From Spirochaetia bacterium (lineage in GTDB: Bacteria; Spirochaetota; Leptospiria; Leptospirales; Leptonemataceae), in NCBI GenBank assembly GCA_021413825.1, contig JAIOPQ010000109.1:1-57682 (forward strand): a DNA stretch of 57,682 nucleotides. The letters run 5' to 3'. Shown here piece after piece: positions 1 through 8,470 of the stretch (the stretch's first letter is position 1; each line of letters begins with the position of its first letter). The translations under genes and the position numbers were made by a program. Below the pieces are notes generated by a model. It had not been told where the DNA came from and made no database searches. It saw nothing but the letters and a program-made list of their open reading frames with translations.

Positions 1-56
1 CGGCAGCTGCAGCCGGTGTTGAGGTAAAAGCACCCGTAGTAGAAGAGAAGAAGTAA
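1..56 (+). CDS. rpsB: 30S ribosomal protein S2, C-terminal end (partial)
   Basis: An open frame enters from the left edge and stops at TAA 54-56. Only about 17 residues are visible: an Ala-rich stretch, then a Val/Glu/Lys tail ending in EEKK. The identification rests on position, because rpsB almost always lies directly upstream of tsf, and on the low-complexity charged tail common at the S2 C terminus. No conserved S2 domain sequence is inside the window, so the call is mainly contextual. Confidence 0.7.
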   Translation, partial: AAAAGVEVKAPVVEEKK

Positions 57-113
57 CGCTCGCGTTGCTTCTGGATCGTTAGAATTTTTGTTTAGAAATA
101 GTAAGGATTAGAA

Positions 114-707
114 ATGGCAGACGTTAAGCCTGATGATATTAAGAAGCTCCGGGAAATGACCGGTGCTGGCATGATGGATTGTAAATCCGCACTCGCTGAG
201 TTTGGCGGGGATCTGGAAAAAGCCTCTGAAGCGCTCCGCAAAAAGGGCCTTGCAAAAGCGGCCAAGCGTTCCGGAAAAGATACTGGTTGCGGTCGTGTGT
301 TCTCATACATTCACGGTGAGGGCAAGATAGGCGTTCTTCTTCAACTGAATTGCGAAACTGACTTCGTTGCAAAGAATGAAGATTTTGAAGCGCTCGGCAA
401 AGACCTTTGTATGCAAGTTGCTGCAACAAATCCAGTAGCTGTAAAAGCGGACGATCTAGATCCAAAAGTTATTGAAAAAGAAATGGAAGTATACCGCGCA
501 CAACTTCTGGAAGAAAAGAAAAAGCCAGAGCAGATTGAGAAGATTCTGCCCGGGAAGATCAAAAAATTCCAACAAGATGTTTGCTTGCTTGAGCAAGGCT
601 TTATCAAGAATGATAAGTCAACGGTTGCGGAGCATATCCAATCCTACATTGGCAAATTCGGTGAAAACATCACCGTAGCTCGATTCACCAGATACGAAGC
701 GGGCTGA
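114..707 (+). CDS. tsf: Elongation factor Ts
   Basis: EF-Ts is the guanine nucleotide exchange factor that recycles EF-Tu-GDP in the cytoplasm. The protein has 197 residues. The N-terminal UBA-like domain (about 5-42) carries the typical LREMTGAGMMDCKSAL pattern, and the EF-Tu-contacting TDFVAKN motif is at about 82-88. The protein is short compared with E. coli EF-Ts (283 aa), with one compact core domain, which is a common short form. An AAGGA ribosome binding site lies just upstream of the ATG. It follows rpsB and precedes pyrH by 16 bp, the classic rpsB-tsf-pyrH-frr order. Confidence 0.96.
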   Translation: MADVKPDDIKKLREMTGAGMMDCKSALAEFGGDLEKASEALRKKGLAKAAKRSGKDTGCGRVFSYIHGEGKIGVLLQLNCETDFVAKNEDFEALGKDLCMQVAATNPVAVKADDLDPKVIEKEMEVYRAQLLEEKKKPEQIEKILPGKIKKFQQDVCLLEQGFIKNDKSTVAEHIQSYIGKFGENITVARFTRYEAG

Positions 708-723
708 GAAGGAAAATCAGCTC

Positions 724-1467
724 ATGAATCCGAATTTTCCATATCGTCGGGTTCTTTTAAAACTTTCGGGCGAGGCCTTCACAGTGGAAGGCAAGCTGGG
801 AATTGAATTCGAGCGAGTTCGTCACGTAGCTGAGCAAATCCGTGTCTGTCATAAAATGGGCGTAGAGATTGCTGTGGTTGTTGGGGCCGGGAACTTGTTT
901 CGCGGTCAGGCTGCAGCGGAAAGTGGAATGGATCGCGCAACAGCCGATTACATGGGCATGCTTGCAACCATTCTCAACTCCCTCGCATTGCAGGATGCAT
1001 GTGAAAAAATCGGAATGATTACGCGCGTTCAATCCGCTATTGAGATGAAGTCGATAGCTGAGATCTATATTCGCCGCAAGGCTATGCGACATCTTGAAAA
1101 GAACCGGATCGTTATTTTCGCCGGTGGAACAGGCAACCCGTATTTTACAACCGACACAACTGCAGCTCTGCGCGCTGTTGAAGTTGGCTGCCAGGTAATT
1201 CTAAAAGCCACTAAAGTTGACGGCGTATACGATGCGGATCCCAAGAAGAATCCTGACGCGAAGCGTTTTGGTCGGGTTTCGTACATGGAATCGATTCAGC
1301 GCCGCCTGAAAATCATGGATTCAACGGCACTTGCACTTTGCATGGACAACAATACACCGATTCTGGTATTTGATATTTTCGAGAAAGATAGCTTGAAGAG
1401 TATGTTTGAAGGTCAAAAGATCGGCACATTAATCTCTTCAGAGGATGGTCTTGAGTATGCCGGATAA
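724..1467 (+). CDS. pyrH: UMP kinase
   Basis: This enzyme phosphorylates UMP to UDP with ATP in pyrimidine nucleotide synthesis. The 247-residue protein has the amino-acid-kinase fold. The N-terminal LLKLSGEAF motif is at about 11-19, the glycine-rich VVGAGNLFRG loop near 53-62, and the TDTTAALRA and KATKVDGVYDADP segments typical of bacterial PyrH follow in the C-terminal half. Length matches the family. It lies 16 bp after tsf and its 3' end overlaps the start of frr, so the genes are probably co-transcribed. Confidence 0.96.
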   Translation: MNPNFPYRRVLLKLSGEAFTVEGKLGIEFERVRHVAEQIRVCHKMGVEIAVVVGAGNLFRGQAAAESGMDRATADYMGMLATILNSLALQDACEKIGMITRVQSAIEMKSIAEIYIRRKAMRHLEKNRIVIFAGGTGNPYFTTDTTAALRAVEVGCQVILKATKVDGVYDADPKKNPDAKRFGRVSYMESIQRRLKIMDSTALALCMDNNTPILVFDIFEKDSLKSMFEGQKIGTLISSEDGLEYAG

Positions 1468-2017
1468 AGTAGAACCAGCACAGGTAATAACCGAGATCAA
1501 ATCTCGCATGCAAAAAACAATCGACTCGCTTAGCAAGGACCTTGCAGCAATCCGTTCAACACGCGCAACTCCTTCAATGCTCGATTCTGTGCACGCAGAG
1601 TACTATGGCACAATGACTCCGCTCAATCAGCTCGCAAGTATCCAGGCTCCAGAAGCGCGCATGCTCGTAATTACTCCCTACGACAAGAACGCCCTGGGTG
1701 ATATTGAAAAAGCAATTCTAAAAAGCGACGTTGGAATTACTCCTTCGAATGACGGTAGCGTAATTCGTCTGAATCTTCCCGAACTTTCTATGGAACGCAG
1801 ACAGGAACTTGTAAAGCAGGTCAAAGTGCGTCTTGAAGAATGTAAAGTTTCTATAAGAAACGTACGTCGTGATGGAAATGAAGAACTGAAGAAAATGGGC
1901 AAATCGCAGGATGAACTCAAAGGCCTTCAGGATGACGTTCAAAAACTCACCGATGGTTTTGTTCACAAAGCCGACGAGCTGGCAGCAGCTAAAGAAAAAA
2001 GCATCCTCACAGTATAA
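1457..2017 (+). CDS. frr: Ribosome recycling factor
   Basis: RRF splits post-termination ribosomes together with EF-G. I chose the ATG at 1457, giving 186 residues, because that equals the usual RRF length. An in-frame ATG at 1445 would add four residues but leaves no room for a ribosome binding site, whereas GAGG at 1441-1444 suits 1457. Diagnostic segments are IRSTRATPSMLDSVHAEYYG at about residues 29-48 and, in the C-terminal half, the VRRDGNEELKK stretch of the long helical domain. The start overlaps the end of pyrH, suggesting translational coupling. Confidence 0.95.
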   Translation: MPDKVEPAQVITEIKSRMQKTIDSLSKDLAAIRSTRATPSMLDSVHAEYYGTMTPLNQLASIQAPEARMLVITPYDKNALGDIEKAILKSDVGITPSNDGSVIRLNLPELSMERRQELVKQVKVRLEECKVSIRNVRRDGNEELKKMGKSQDELKGLQDDVQKLTDGFVHKADELAAAKEKSILTV

Positions 2018-2019
2018 CG

Positions 2020-2760
2020 GTGTCGGAAGAGAATCCGAATCCCCGGCACGTCGGGATCATCCTCGATGGAAATGGTCGCTGGGCCAGGGCCCGTGGACTA
2101 AAAAGGTCGGAAGGACACAAAGCGGGTGGGGAAGCGCTCGATCGTTTGCTCGACCAATTTTTGGACCTTCGCATTCCCTATATCTCGCTCTATGCATTCA
2201 GCACAGAAAACTGGAAGCGACCCAAAATGGAAATCCAGGCTATCTGGAGTTTGATGAGAGAATTCTTTTCGTCAAGGCTAGAACGCTGCCTGGAAAAGGG
2301 AATTCGAGTGCATGCTTCCGGGGACTTGAGTCGTCTTCCTGCAGTGAATCGGAAATTGATTCTTGAAGTAATTGAAAAGACAGAGCACAACCGCAATCTA
2401 ACTGCGAATTTCTGCGTGAACTATGGTTCGCAGGATGAGATATTGATTGCAGCAACTAAGGTTCTCCATCGAAGGCTCGATCTTGCCAAAAAAGACAAGA
2501 AGAAGGCAGCAGCACTCATTTCAAAAAGCGAGCTGGAAAAGGAGCTATTTACCTATCCACTTCCTCCGGTCGATTTAATGGTCCGTCCAGGCGGCGAGCA
2601 AAGATTGAGCAACTTCCTGCTCTGGCAAAGCGCATACGCCGAGTTGTATTTTACAGACACTCTATGGCCGGACTTCAATAAGCGTAACTTGATGACAGCA
2701 CTCAAATGGTTCAAATCAAGACCACGCAAATTCGGTGGACTTCTGGAATCTCAGGATTAA
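2020..2760 (+). CDS. uppS: Undecaprenyl diphosphate synthase
   Basis: This cis-prenyltransferase adds isopentenyl diphosphates to farnesyl diphosphate to make C55-PP, the lipid carrier for peptidoglycan and LPS. The start is GTG, two bases after the frr stop. The 246 residues contain the DGNGRWA catalytic motif near the N terminus, then YAFSTENWKRP, and the C-terminal GEQRLSNFLLWQSAYAE segment ending in LWPDF. The usual RTSGEQR appears here as RPGGEQR, a mild variation. It belongs to the frr-uppS-cdsA-dxr-rseP envelope cluster. Confidence 0.95.
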   Translation: MSEENPNPRHVGIILDGNGRWARARGLKRSEGHKAGGEALDRLLDQFLDLRIPYISLYAFSTENWKRPKMEIQAIWSLMREFFSSRLERCLEKGIRVHASGDLSRLPAVNRKLILEVIEKTEHNRNLTANFCVNYGSQDEILIAATKVLHRRLDLAKKDKKKAAALISKSELEKELFTYPLPPVDLMVRPGGEQRLSNFLLWQSAYAELYFTDTLWPDFNKRNLMTALKWFKSRPRKFGGLLESQD

Positions 2761-2769
2761 AGTCGGAGC

Positions 2770-3696
2770 ATGAGCGAAACAGCCAAACGAATTACATCAG
2801 GCCTGACGTTGGGCGCAATTGTAATCGTAGCCCTTGTAACTCCTGATTTCATGCACTCCATCACTGTTCTGCTGCTCGTTGTGGTTTTCTCAGTTCTGGG
2901 TGTGATTGAGTTTTATACGCTAACGGATAAAGGCCTGGAAGGTAAGGCCATGAAGGGCGTGGGTGTAGTCTTTTCGCTCATTTTTGTTGCTTTGTACTAC
3001 ATACAATATCTAAGCATTCGTGCTCTGCAGGGACATACTCCTCCATCGTTTATCACTCCGGATGCAGCCTACGTTTCAGGTCATGTTCTGATTCTTGTCT
3101 TTATGCTGTTTATGATCGTTACAATGTCCACCCATCTGATTTTGCGCCCCCTGGACGGAACTATCTACGGGGTAGGCGTAACGTTATTCGGCGTTCTGTA
3201 CACAGTAATTCCGCTCTGTCATGTGTTTTTGATCCTGGGTCAAGAAAAGGGAGTGTTCTTCTTTTTGGTTACTGCCCTGGCAACAATTATGACAGATGCT
3301 GGAGCGTACTTCGCCGGTAAGTATTTTGGTAAGCACAATGCAGGTCTAAAAGTTAGCCCGCGCAAAACGTATGAAGGCTATGTGGGCGGATTTGTGTTTT
3401 CTATTCTGTTCAATCTTGGGTTTCTTTATTTCTGGAAAAAGTATGCAAGCGCGCCGTTAAACGACATCAGTGTGTCCTATGTAGAGCTTGGAGTCTTCAC
3501 GGGTGTGATCTCTGTGCTCTCTGTCTTTGGCGATCTGGTGGAGAGTGCGCTCAAGCGGGATGCGCGCAAAAAGGATTCTGCTTCACTGATTCCTGGGCAT
3601 GGCGGAATGCTCGATCTTGCAGATGCGCTGTTTTTTAGTATCCCCGTAGGTTATTATTATCTGTATTTCCGTGAAATGGCCGGCTATTCGCTTTAA
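2770..3696 (+). CDS. cdsA: Phosphatidate cytidylyltransferase
   Basis: CdsA makes CDP-diacylglycerol from phosphatidic acid and CTP in the inner membrane, the entry point to phospholipid synthesis. The 308-residue protein is rich in hydrophobic helices (about eight segments). The C-terminal signature is recognisable: GDLVESALKRDARKKDS followed by PGHGGMLD. The usual continuation after HGG-x-x-D is Arg-x-Asp-Ser; here it is Leu-Ala-Asp-Ala, so one normally conserved Arg is absent. It lies between uppS and dxr, and its TAA overlaps the dxr ATG (TAATG). Confidence 0.93.
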   Translation: MSETAKRITSGLTLGAIVIVALVTPDFMHSITVLLLVVVFSVLGVIEFYTLTDKGLEGKAMKGVGVVFSLIFVALYYIQYLSIRALQGHTPPSFITPDAAYVSGHVLILVFMLFMIVTMSTHLILRPLDGTIYGVGVTLFGVLYTVIPLCHVFLILGQEKGVFFFLVTALATIMTDAGAYFAGKYFGKHNAGLKVSPRKTYEGYVGGFVFSILFNLGFLYFWKKYASAPLNDISVSYVELGVFTGVISVLSVFGDLVESALKRDARKKDSASLIPGHGGMLDLADALFFSIPVGYYYLYFREMAGYSL

Positions 3697-4949
3697 TGTC
3701 AGCCTGGAATCCTGTAAGCGCGCAAGTTATTGCACCGGCTCGTTCTAAAAGAACTGAAAAGCTCGTATTGCTCGGAGCGTCCGGCTCAATTGGATCAAGC
3801 ACGCTGGATATTCTGCGCCGCAATCCTGGCCAGATAGAGCTGATCGCTGTAAGCGTACATTCGTCCCTGCCAAAGCTGGCTGACATTCTAAATGCATTCC
3901 CCTCAATCAAATATGCGGCTATCACAGGTATTCAATCACCAGAAACGCTGACGGATTTTTCACGCCAGTTTGGAGCGGTTAAATTCTTTTCCGGAGCTCA
4001 TGCGGCCAATGAACTATTGAATGCTGGCCGGGCTGCAAACGCAGATACTGTGATTTCTGCTGTTGTTGGGGCTGCGGGAATTTCGCCGACCCTGCGCGCC
4101 ATTGAGCTTGGATATAAGATCGCCCTGGCAAATAAGGAGACGATGGTTACGGCCGGACCCGTTATCGAGCGTGCGCTTGCTGACTCTAAGGATGCGAGCA
4201 TGGTTCCGGTTGATTCAGAACACAATGCACTCTTTCAATTGCTGCTGGGGCTTCACCCATCGCATCTTAAACTTGCTATCCTTACTGCCTCTGGTGGACC
4301 TTTCTTGAATCGCACAGCGGAAGAAGTGAAGCGAGTGCGCCGCGAGGATGTGCTGAACCATCCTACATGGAACATGGGCCCCAAAATAACCGTGGATTCT
4401 GCCGGGCTAATCAACAAAGGCCTTGAGATAATTGAGGCAATGCACTTGTTTTCAATTCCTCTTGAGCAACTCGATGTGCTAATTCACCCTGTAAGTCACG
4501 TGCACGCACTTGTAGAAACATCGGATGGATTTCGCTTCATGGCCAACCGACCGAGCATGCTATTTCCAATCGCGCACGCTCTATATTTCCCCGAACCGCC
4601 ACCAGTATACTCTGATATTGTTACAAGACCAGATGCCTGGCCGTCGCTTGAATTTCGCAAGGTGGATGAAGCCCAGTTCCCCGGATTTGCACTTTGTATG
4701 CGAGCTGCGCGCGCGGGCGGAACCGGGCCCGCTATTTTCAACGCGGCAAATGAAATTGCTGCCGGTCTGTTCCTGGATGGTTTAATTCAATTTACGGATA
4801 TCCCCGTACTTCTGGAAATGGTGTTGAGTGCAAGCAGTATCGAAAAGGGTTCAGAACTCGGGCTCTATCTGGAAGCTGACGCGCGTGCGCGCGAATCTAC
4901 GCATGCGCTGTCCAAAAATCTGGCAAACAGGATCAAAGAGGTAGTATGA
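3696..4949 (+). CDS. dxr: 1-deoxy-D-xylulose 5-phosphate reductoisomerase
   Basis: Dxr converts DXP to 2-C-methyl-D-erythritol 4-phosphate with NADPH, the second step of the MEP isoprenoid pathway. The protein has 417 residues including about 20 extra N-terminal residues before the NADPH-binding GASGSIGSSTLDI motif. Metal and substrate residues lie in DSEHNALFQ (about 174-182) and in HPTWNMGPKITVDSAG followed by NKGLE (about 221-245). The start overlaps the cdsA stop and the end overlaps rseP (ATGA). The pathway's first enzyme, dxs, is also in the window at 11068. Confidence 0.95.
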   Translation: MSAWNPVSAQVIAPARSKRTEKLVLLGASGSIGSSTLDILRRNPGQIELIAVSVHSSLPKLADILNAFPSIKYAAITGIQSPETLTDFSRQFGAVKFFSGAHAANELLNAGRAANADTVISAVVGAAGISPTLRAIELGYKIALANKETMVTAGPVIERALADSKDASMVPVDSEHNALFQLLLGLHPSHLKLAILTASGGPFLNRTAEEVKRVRREDVLNHPTWNMGPKITVDSAGLINKGLEIIEAMHLFSIPLEQLDVLIHPVSHVHALVETSDGFRFMANRPSMLFPIAHALYFPEPPPVYSDIVTRPDAWPSLEFRKVDEAQFPGFALCMRAARAGGTGPAIFNAANEIAAGLFLDGLIQFTDIPVLLEMVLSASSIEKGSELGLYLEADARARESTHALSKNLANRIKEVV

Positions 4950-6550
4950 TTGCAATGTTATTGGGCGGAGCACTTATGCTCGGTGTATGTGTATTCATTC
5001 ACGAACTGGGTCACTACCTGCTCGGTCGTGCGGTTGGTGTCCAGGCTGAAATTTTCTCCATAGGCTATGGTCGGGGAATCTGGAAGAAGAAGATTGGTGT
5101 AACTACCTGGCAGATCACAGCCATTCCAATTGGCGGCTACGTGAAGTTCTACGGTGACGATATTCTTTCTCAGGAAAAAGTTCCAGGCGGTCTTCTTTCA
5201 GTTTCACCGTTGAAACGAATTATTCCTGTACTCGGCGGGCCACTGTTTAACCTGATTCTTGGGTTTACTATTTTTATTTTGATTCATAGTATGTCCGGTC
5301 CAGTTGCACCTAACGTTGGTTTTTGGGAGGAGCAAATGCTGCAGAGTCCTGCTTACAAGGCAGGTCTGCGCTCCGGAGACAAAATTCTGGCAATTGCGAA
5401 TGAACCCGTTCATGATTTTATGGACGTTCAGAAGATTGTAGCTCTATCCGGTGGAGTTCCTCTCAAAGTCGATTATTCGCGCGAGGGAGTAAATGCAAGC
5501 GTAGTGGTCCGTCCCGAAGTGGATACAGCGGGCCGTGCTGCAATTGGCCTTAGAGCGCCAGGCACACGCAGCCTTGAGGTGAACTATCCTACCAGCGACG
5601 TCTGGGGTTACAGGTTCCGCTCATTGCTGGGGCATGCAGAACTGCCCGGTTCTTTGCGCGCACTTCCATATCTGAAAGACGGGGATGTGATACTTAGCGT
5701 AGCCGGCCAGCCAGTACATTCCACACTTGAATTGCAGACAATGCTCGGACTCAATCATGGTGAGCCAGCCAAAGTGGAAGTTAAACGTCAAATACTACCG
5801 TGGCTTGCTCCGTGGTTCACGGAACATAAGACAGTTGAAGTTCCTACGCAGAAAGAATACCGAATCGAGCTCTCTTCTGTAACAGATCTCAAGTACAATA
5901 GCCCCGTTTCAGATCAGATGCTCCTTTCAAGCGTTGCTGTGCATCAGCGTGCGCTGGGACTAATGAAATTTGATGGCGCTGCCCCTGGCTCGTTTGAGCG
6001 ACTCTATGAGTTGCTCAAAGATGGCCGTCAGGTTCAGTTTCAAATGGGCGATCGGTTGTATTCCGCCCAGGGCAAGGCTGTTAAGATAGGTCTGTTTGGC
6101 TTTAGACCTGATTCGCGTATTCAAACTGAGTATCTGCCGGATAACGGAAGTGTTGCTGATGTATTCGTGCGCGCCTCCACGGATACTCTAAAGAACGTGA
6201 TGGTATATCCCGCTTTTTTTGGGAGCCTATTCTCAGGTCGTCTATCATTCATTGATAATGCAATGGGTCCAGTTGGAATGTTTGCTGCTGCTGGTGTTGT
6301 GCTTAAATCCAGCTTTCACGATTACCTTTCAATGTTTGCTGCAATTTCGATTGCGCTATTTGTGATGAACTTGCTTCCGTTTCCAGTTGTGGACGGTGGA
6401 CACGTGGTGTTTTTCCTCTATGAAGCGATTTTTGGCAAACCGGTTACACCGCGTGTCATGGAAACCATCTATCGCGGAGGTCTTGCAGTGCTGATCTTCC
6501 TTGGGCTCTGGATCATGTACCGCGATGTTCTATTTGTAGTCGGACTCTGA
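4946..6550 (+). CDS. rseP: Site-2 membrane metalloprotease, RseP family
   Basis: This intramembrane zinc protease (family M50) cleaves membrane-anchored regulators and remnant peptides. The zinc-binding HELGH motif is at residues 19-23 in the first membrane helix. Two PDZ-like regions follow (about 125-200 and 230-295), and the third zinc ligand motif NLLPFPVVDGGH sits near residues 475-487 before the last helix. At 534 residues it is longer than E. coli RseP (450), mainly through extra sequence between the PDZ region and the C-terminal helices. It starts inside the dxr stop (ATGA). The natural substrate cannot be told from this window; no rseA/rpoE pair is nearby. Confidence 0.92.
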   Translation: MIAMLLGGALMLGVCVFIHELGHYLLGRAVGVQAEIFSIGYGRGIWKKKIGVTTWQITAIPIGGYVKFYGDDILSQEKVPGGLLSVSPLKRIIPVLGGPLFNLILGFTIFILIHSMSGPVAPNVGFWEEQMLQSPAYKAGLRSGDKILAIANEPVHDFMDVQKIVALSGGVPLKVDYSREGVNASVVVRPEVDTAGRAAIGLRAPGTRSLEVNYPTSDVWGYRFRSLLGHAELPGSLRALPYLKDGDVILSVAGQPVHSTLELQTMLGLNHGEPAKVEVKRQILPWLAPWFTEHKTVEVPTQKEYRIELSSVTDLKYNSPVSDQMLLSSVAVHQRALGLMKFDGAAPGSFERLYELLKDGRQVQFQMGDRLYSAQGKAVKIGLFGFRPDSRIQTEYLPDNGSVADVFVRASTDTLKNVMVYPAFFGSLFSGRLSFIDNAMGPVGMFAAAGVVLKSSFHDYLSMFAAISIALFVMNLLPFPVVDGGHVVFFLYEAIFGKPVTPRVMETIYRGGLAVLIFLGLWIMYRDVLFVVGL

Positions 6551-6554
6551 CGTT

Positions 6555-8354
6555 ATGCGCGCTTCGCGATTCTTAATCCACACGTTGCGGGATACACCCG
6601 CAGATGCAGTAATAGCCTCGCATCGCTGGATGCTGAGGGCCGGTCTAATCGGAAAGTTGGGCAGCGGTCTGTATCATCTGCTTCCGATGGGCCTGCGCGC
6701 GTTTCGCAAGGTTGAGAATATTATTCGTGATGAAATGAATCGGGCAGGGGCGGTCGAGTTCATACTGCCAGTGCTAATCCCGGGCGAACTCTGGGAAAAG
6801 TCGGGTCGTTGGAAAACCATGGGAAAGGAAATGTTCAGGCTTCAGGATCGTCATGAAACCTGGAATGTACTTGGGCCAACGCACGAGGAATCGTTTACCG
6901 AACTCATGAAGGGAATTCTCAAGTCCTACCGCGATTTGCCGGTTACCGTGTATCAGATTCACACCAAGTTCCGCGATGAGATCAGACCCAGATTTGGCGT
7001 TATGCGCTCACGCGAATTCGTAATGAAGGATGCGTATTCATTTCATAAAGATCAGGCTTCACTGGAAGAAACGTATCAGCGGATGCGAACTGCTTACAGA
7101 AACATCTTCTCCCGGCTTGGCCTTGAAACCATTCCGGTTCAGGCTGATACAGGAACAATGGGTGGCTCAGCTTCAGAAGAATTTATGGTTCCATCAGAAG
7201 TTGGTGAGGAAACCCTTCTAATCTCTGAAGGCGGCAAGTACCAGAGCAATCAGGAAAAAACTCCCTTTGTTCCTGGCGATCCTGGTGAATCTCCTGTGCT
7301 CGTAATTGAAAAGAAGAAACTGCATACGCCTGGTGCTTCGACCATAGAAGATGTTGCGAGACTCCTGGGTGTTGATTCAGTTCATTTTGCAAAGGCGCTT
7401 CTATTTCAAACGGAGGCTGGACCCGCCCTCGTGTTTATTCGCGGTGATAGACAGATCAATGAAGTAAAGCTCAAGAATGCTCTGGATGGCATGGATTTCA
7501 GACCGGCAAGCGAAGCTGAGGCAACGGCACTGGGCTTTGTTCCTGGATTCATGGGCCCGGGTAATATTCCGGCTGATGTCCGCGTGATTCGTGATCCAAG
7601 CATTAAGCCTGGAAGGCCATACATTGTTGGAGCCGGTGAGCGTGACTATCACGAGAGCGGCGTGGTGTTCGCTGATTCATTCACGGAGAAGGATGTGGCG
7701 CTTGCAATTGCTGGTGATCTGTCCCCCATGGGTGACGGTACACTTCGCGCCGTAAAAGGAATCGAAGTCGGGCATATTTTTCAACTGGGCAATAAATACT
7801 CAAAAGCGTTTAACGTTAGCGTGCTCGACGAAACGGGGCGACCGCTCATTCCTACTATGGGATGTTATGGAATTGGTGTGCAGCGAACCCTGGCAGCCGT
7901 GATCGAACAGAACCATGATGAAAAAGGGATCAAATGGCCAGTCAGCGCCAGCCCGTTCGAAGTCGTACTCGTAAGTATCACGCGCAGCGACGAGGAAATT
8001 GCCCTGGTCGAGTCGATTCATACTGAACTGGAGTCTGCAGGTGTGGACGTCCTCTGGGATGACAGGGACTTGCGGCCGGGCGTGAAATTCGCAGATGCAG
8101 AGGTAATTGGGTATCCGGTTCGTATCACTGCCGGGAAGAATTTCTTTGAATCCGGGAAGCTTGAAATCCAGGTGCGCGCAACGGGCGAAACGCTCGAATC
8201 CACGCCCCAGGATCTGCTCGAAGTCGTTGGCCGCCTGATCGGTAAATCAGGGCAAAAACCAGCAGAAAAGCGCCAGGCTAAAGCTGAGTCGCCTCCAAAG
8301 AAATCGTCTGAAAAAGCGTCAGCGGGTAAGAAGTCCGGAACAAAGAAGAAATAG
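6555..8354 (+). CDS. proS: Prolyl-tRNA synthetase, bacterial type with editing domain
   Basis: This class II synthetase charges tRNA-Pro. The 599 residues comprise the catalytic core with motif 2 at FRDEIRPRFG (about 139-148), an inserted YbaK-like editing domain (about 220-405), motif 3 at GCYGIGVQRTLA (about 436-447) and a C-terminal anticodon-binding domain. The last 40 or so residues form a Lys/Ala/Ser-rich tail ending in KKSGTKKK that is not part of the core enzyme. A similar basic tail occurs on rplS in this window. The gene follows rseP by 4 bp and is followed by a 116-bp gap, probably the end of this transcription unit, although I see no clear terminator hairpin there. Confidence 0.96.
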   Translation: MRASRFLIHTLRDTPADAVIASHRWMLRAGLIGKLGSGLYHLLPMGLRAFRKVENIIRDEMNRAGAVEFILPVLIPGELWEKSGRWKTMGKEMFRLQDRHETWNVLGPTHEESFTELMKGILKSYRDLPVTVYQIHTKFRDEIRPRFGVMRSREFVMKDAYSFHKDQASLEETYQRMRTAYRNIFSRLGLETIPVQADTGTMGGSASEEFMVPSEVGEETLLISEGGKYQSNQEKTPFVPGDPGESPVLVIEKKKLHTPGASTIEDVARLLGVDSVHFAKALLFQTEAGPALVFIRGDRQINEVKLKNALDGMDFRPASEAEATALGFVPGFMGPGNIPADVRVIRDPSIKPGRPYIVGAGERDYHESGVVFADSFTEKDVALAIAGDLSPMGDGTLRAVKGIEVGHIFQLGNKYSKAFNVSVLDETGRPLIPTMGCYGIGVQRTLAAVIEQNHDEKGIKWPVSASPFEVVLVSITRSDEEIALVESIHTELESAGVDVLWDDRDLRPGVKFADAEVIGYPVRITAGKNFFESGKLEIQVRATGETLESTPQDLLEVVGRLIGKSGQKPAEKRQAKAESPPKKSSEKASAGKKSGTKKK

Positions 8355-8470
8355 CTATTGGTCGTGGGCTGGCGTTAAAGGCCGATCGCGTACGCTGCCA
8401 TTAGCCGCCGCTCCCTGAAATTTACCAAAATACATGTTGAAATGCAGGGGAAGGCACAAAAAGATTCCCC

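Noticed and set aside
1911..2366. Long + strand frame overlapping frr and uppS
   Set aside because: It lies in another frame of two clearly conserved genes and has no recognisable domain or ribosome binding site.
8355..8470. Possible terminator or small RNA between proS and the cyclase gene
   Set aside because: I see no stable G+C hairpin followed by a T run, and no conserved RNA pattern.
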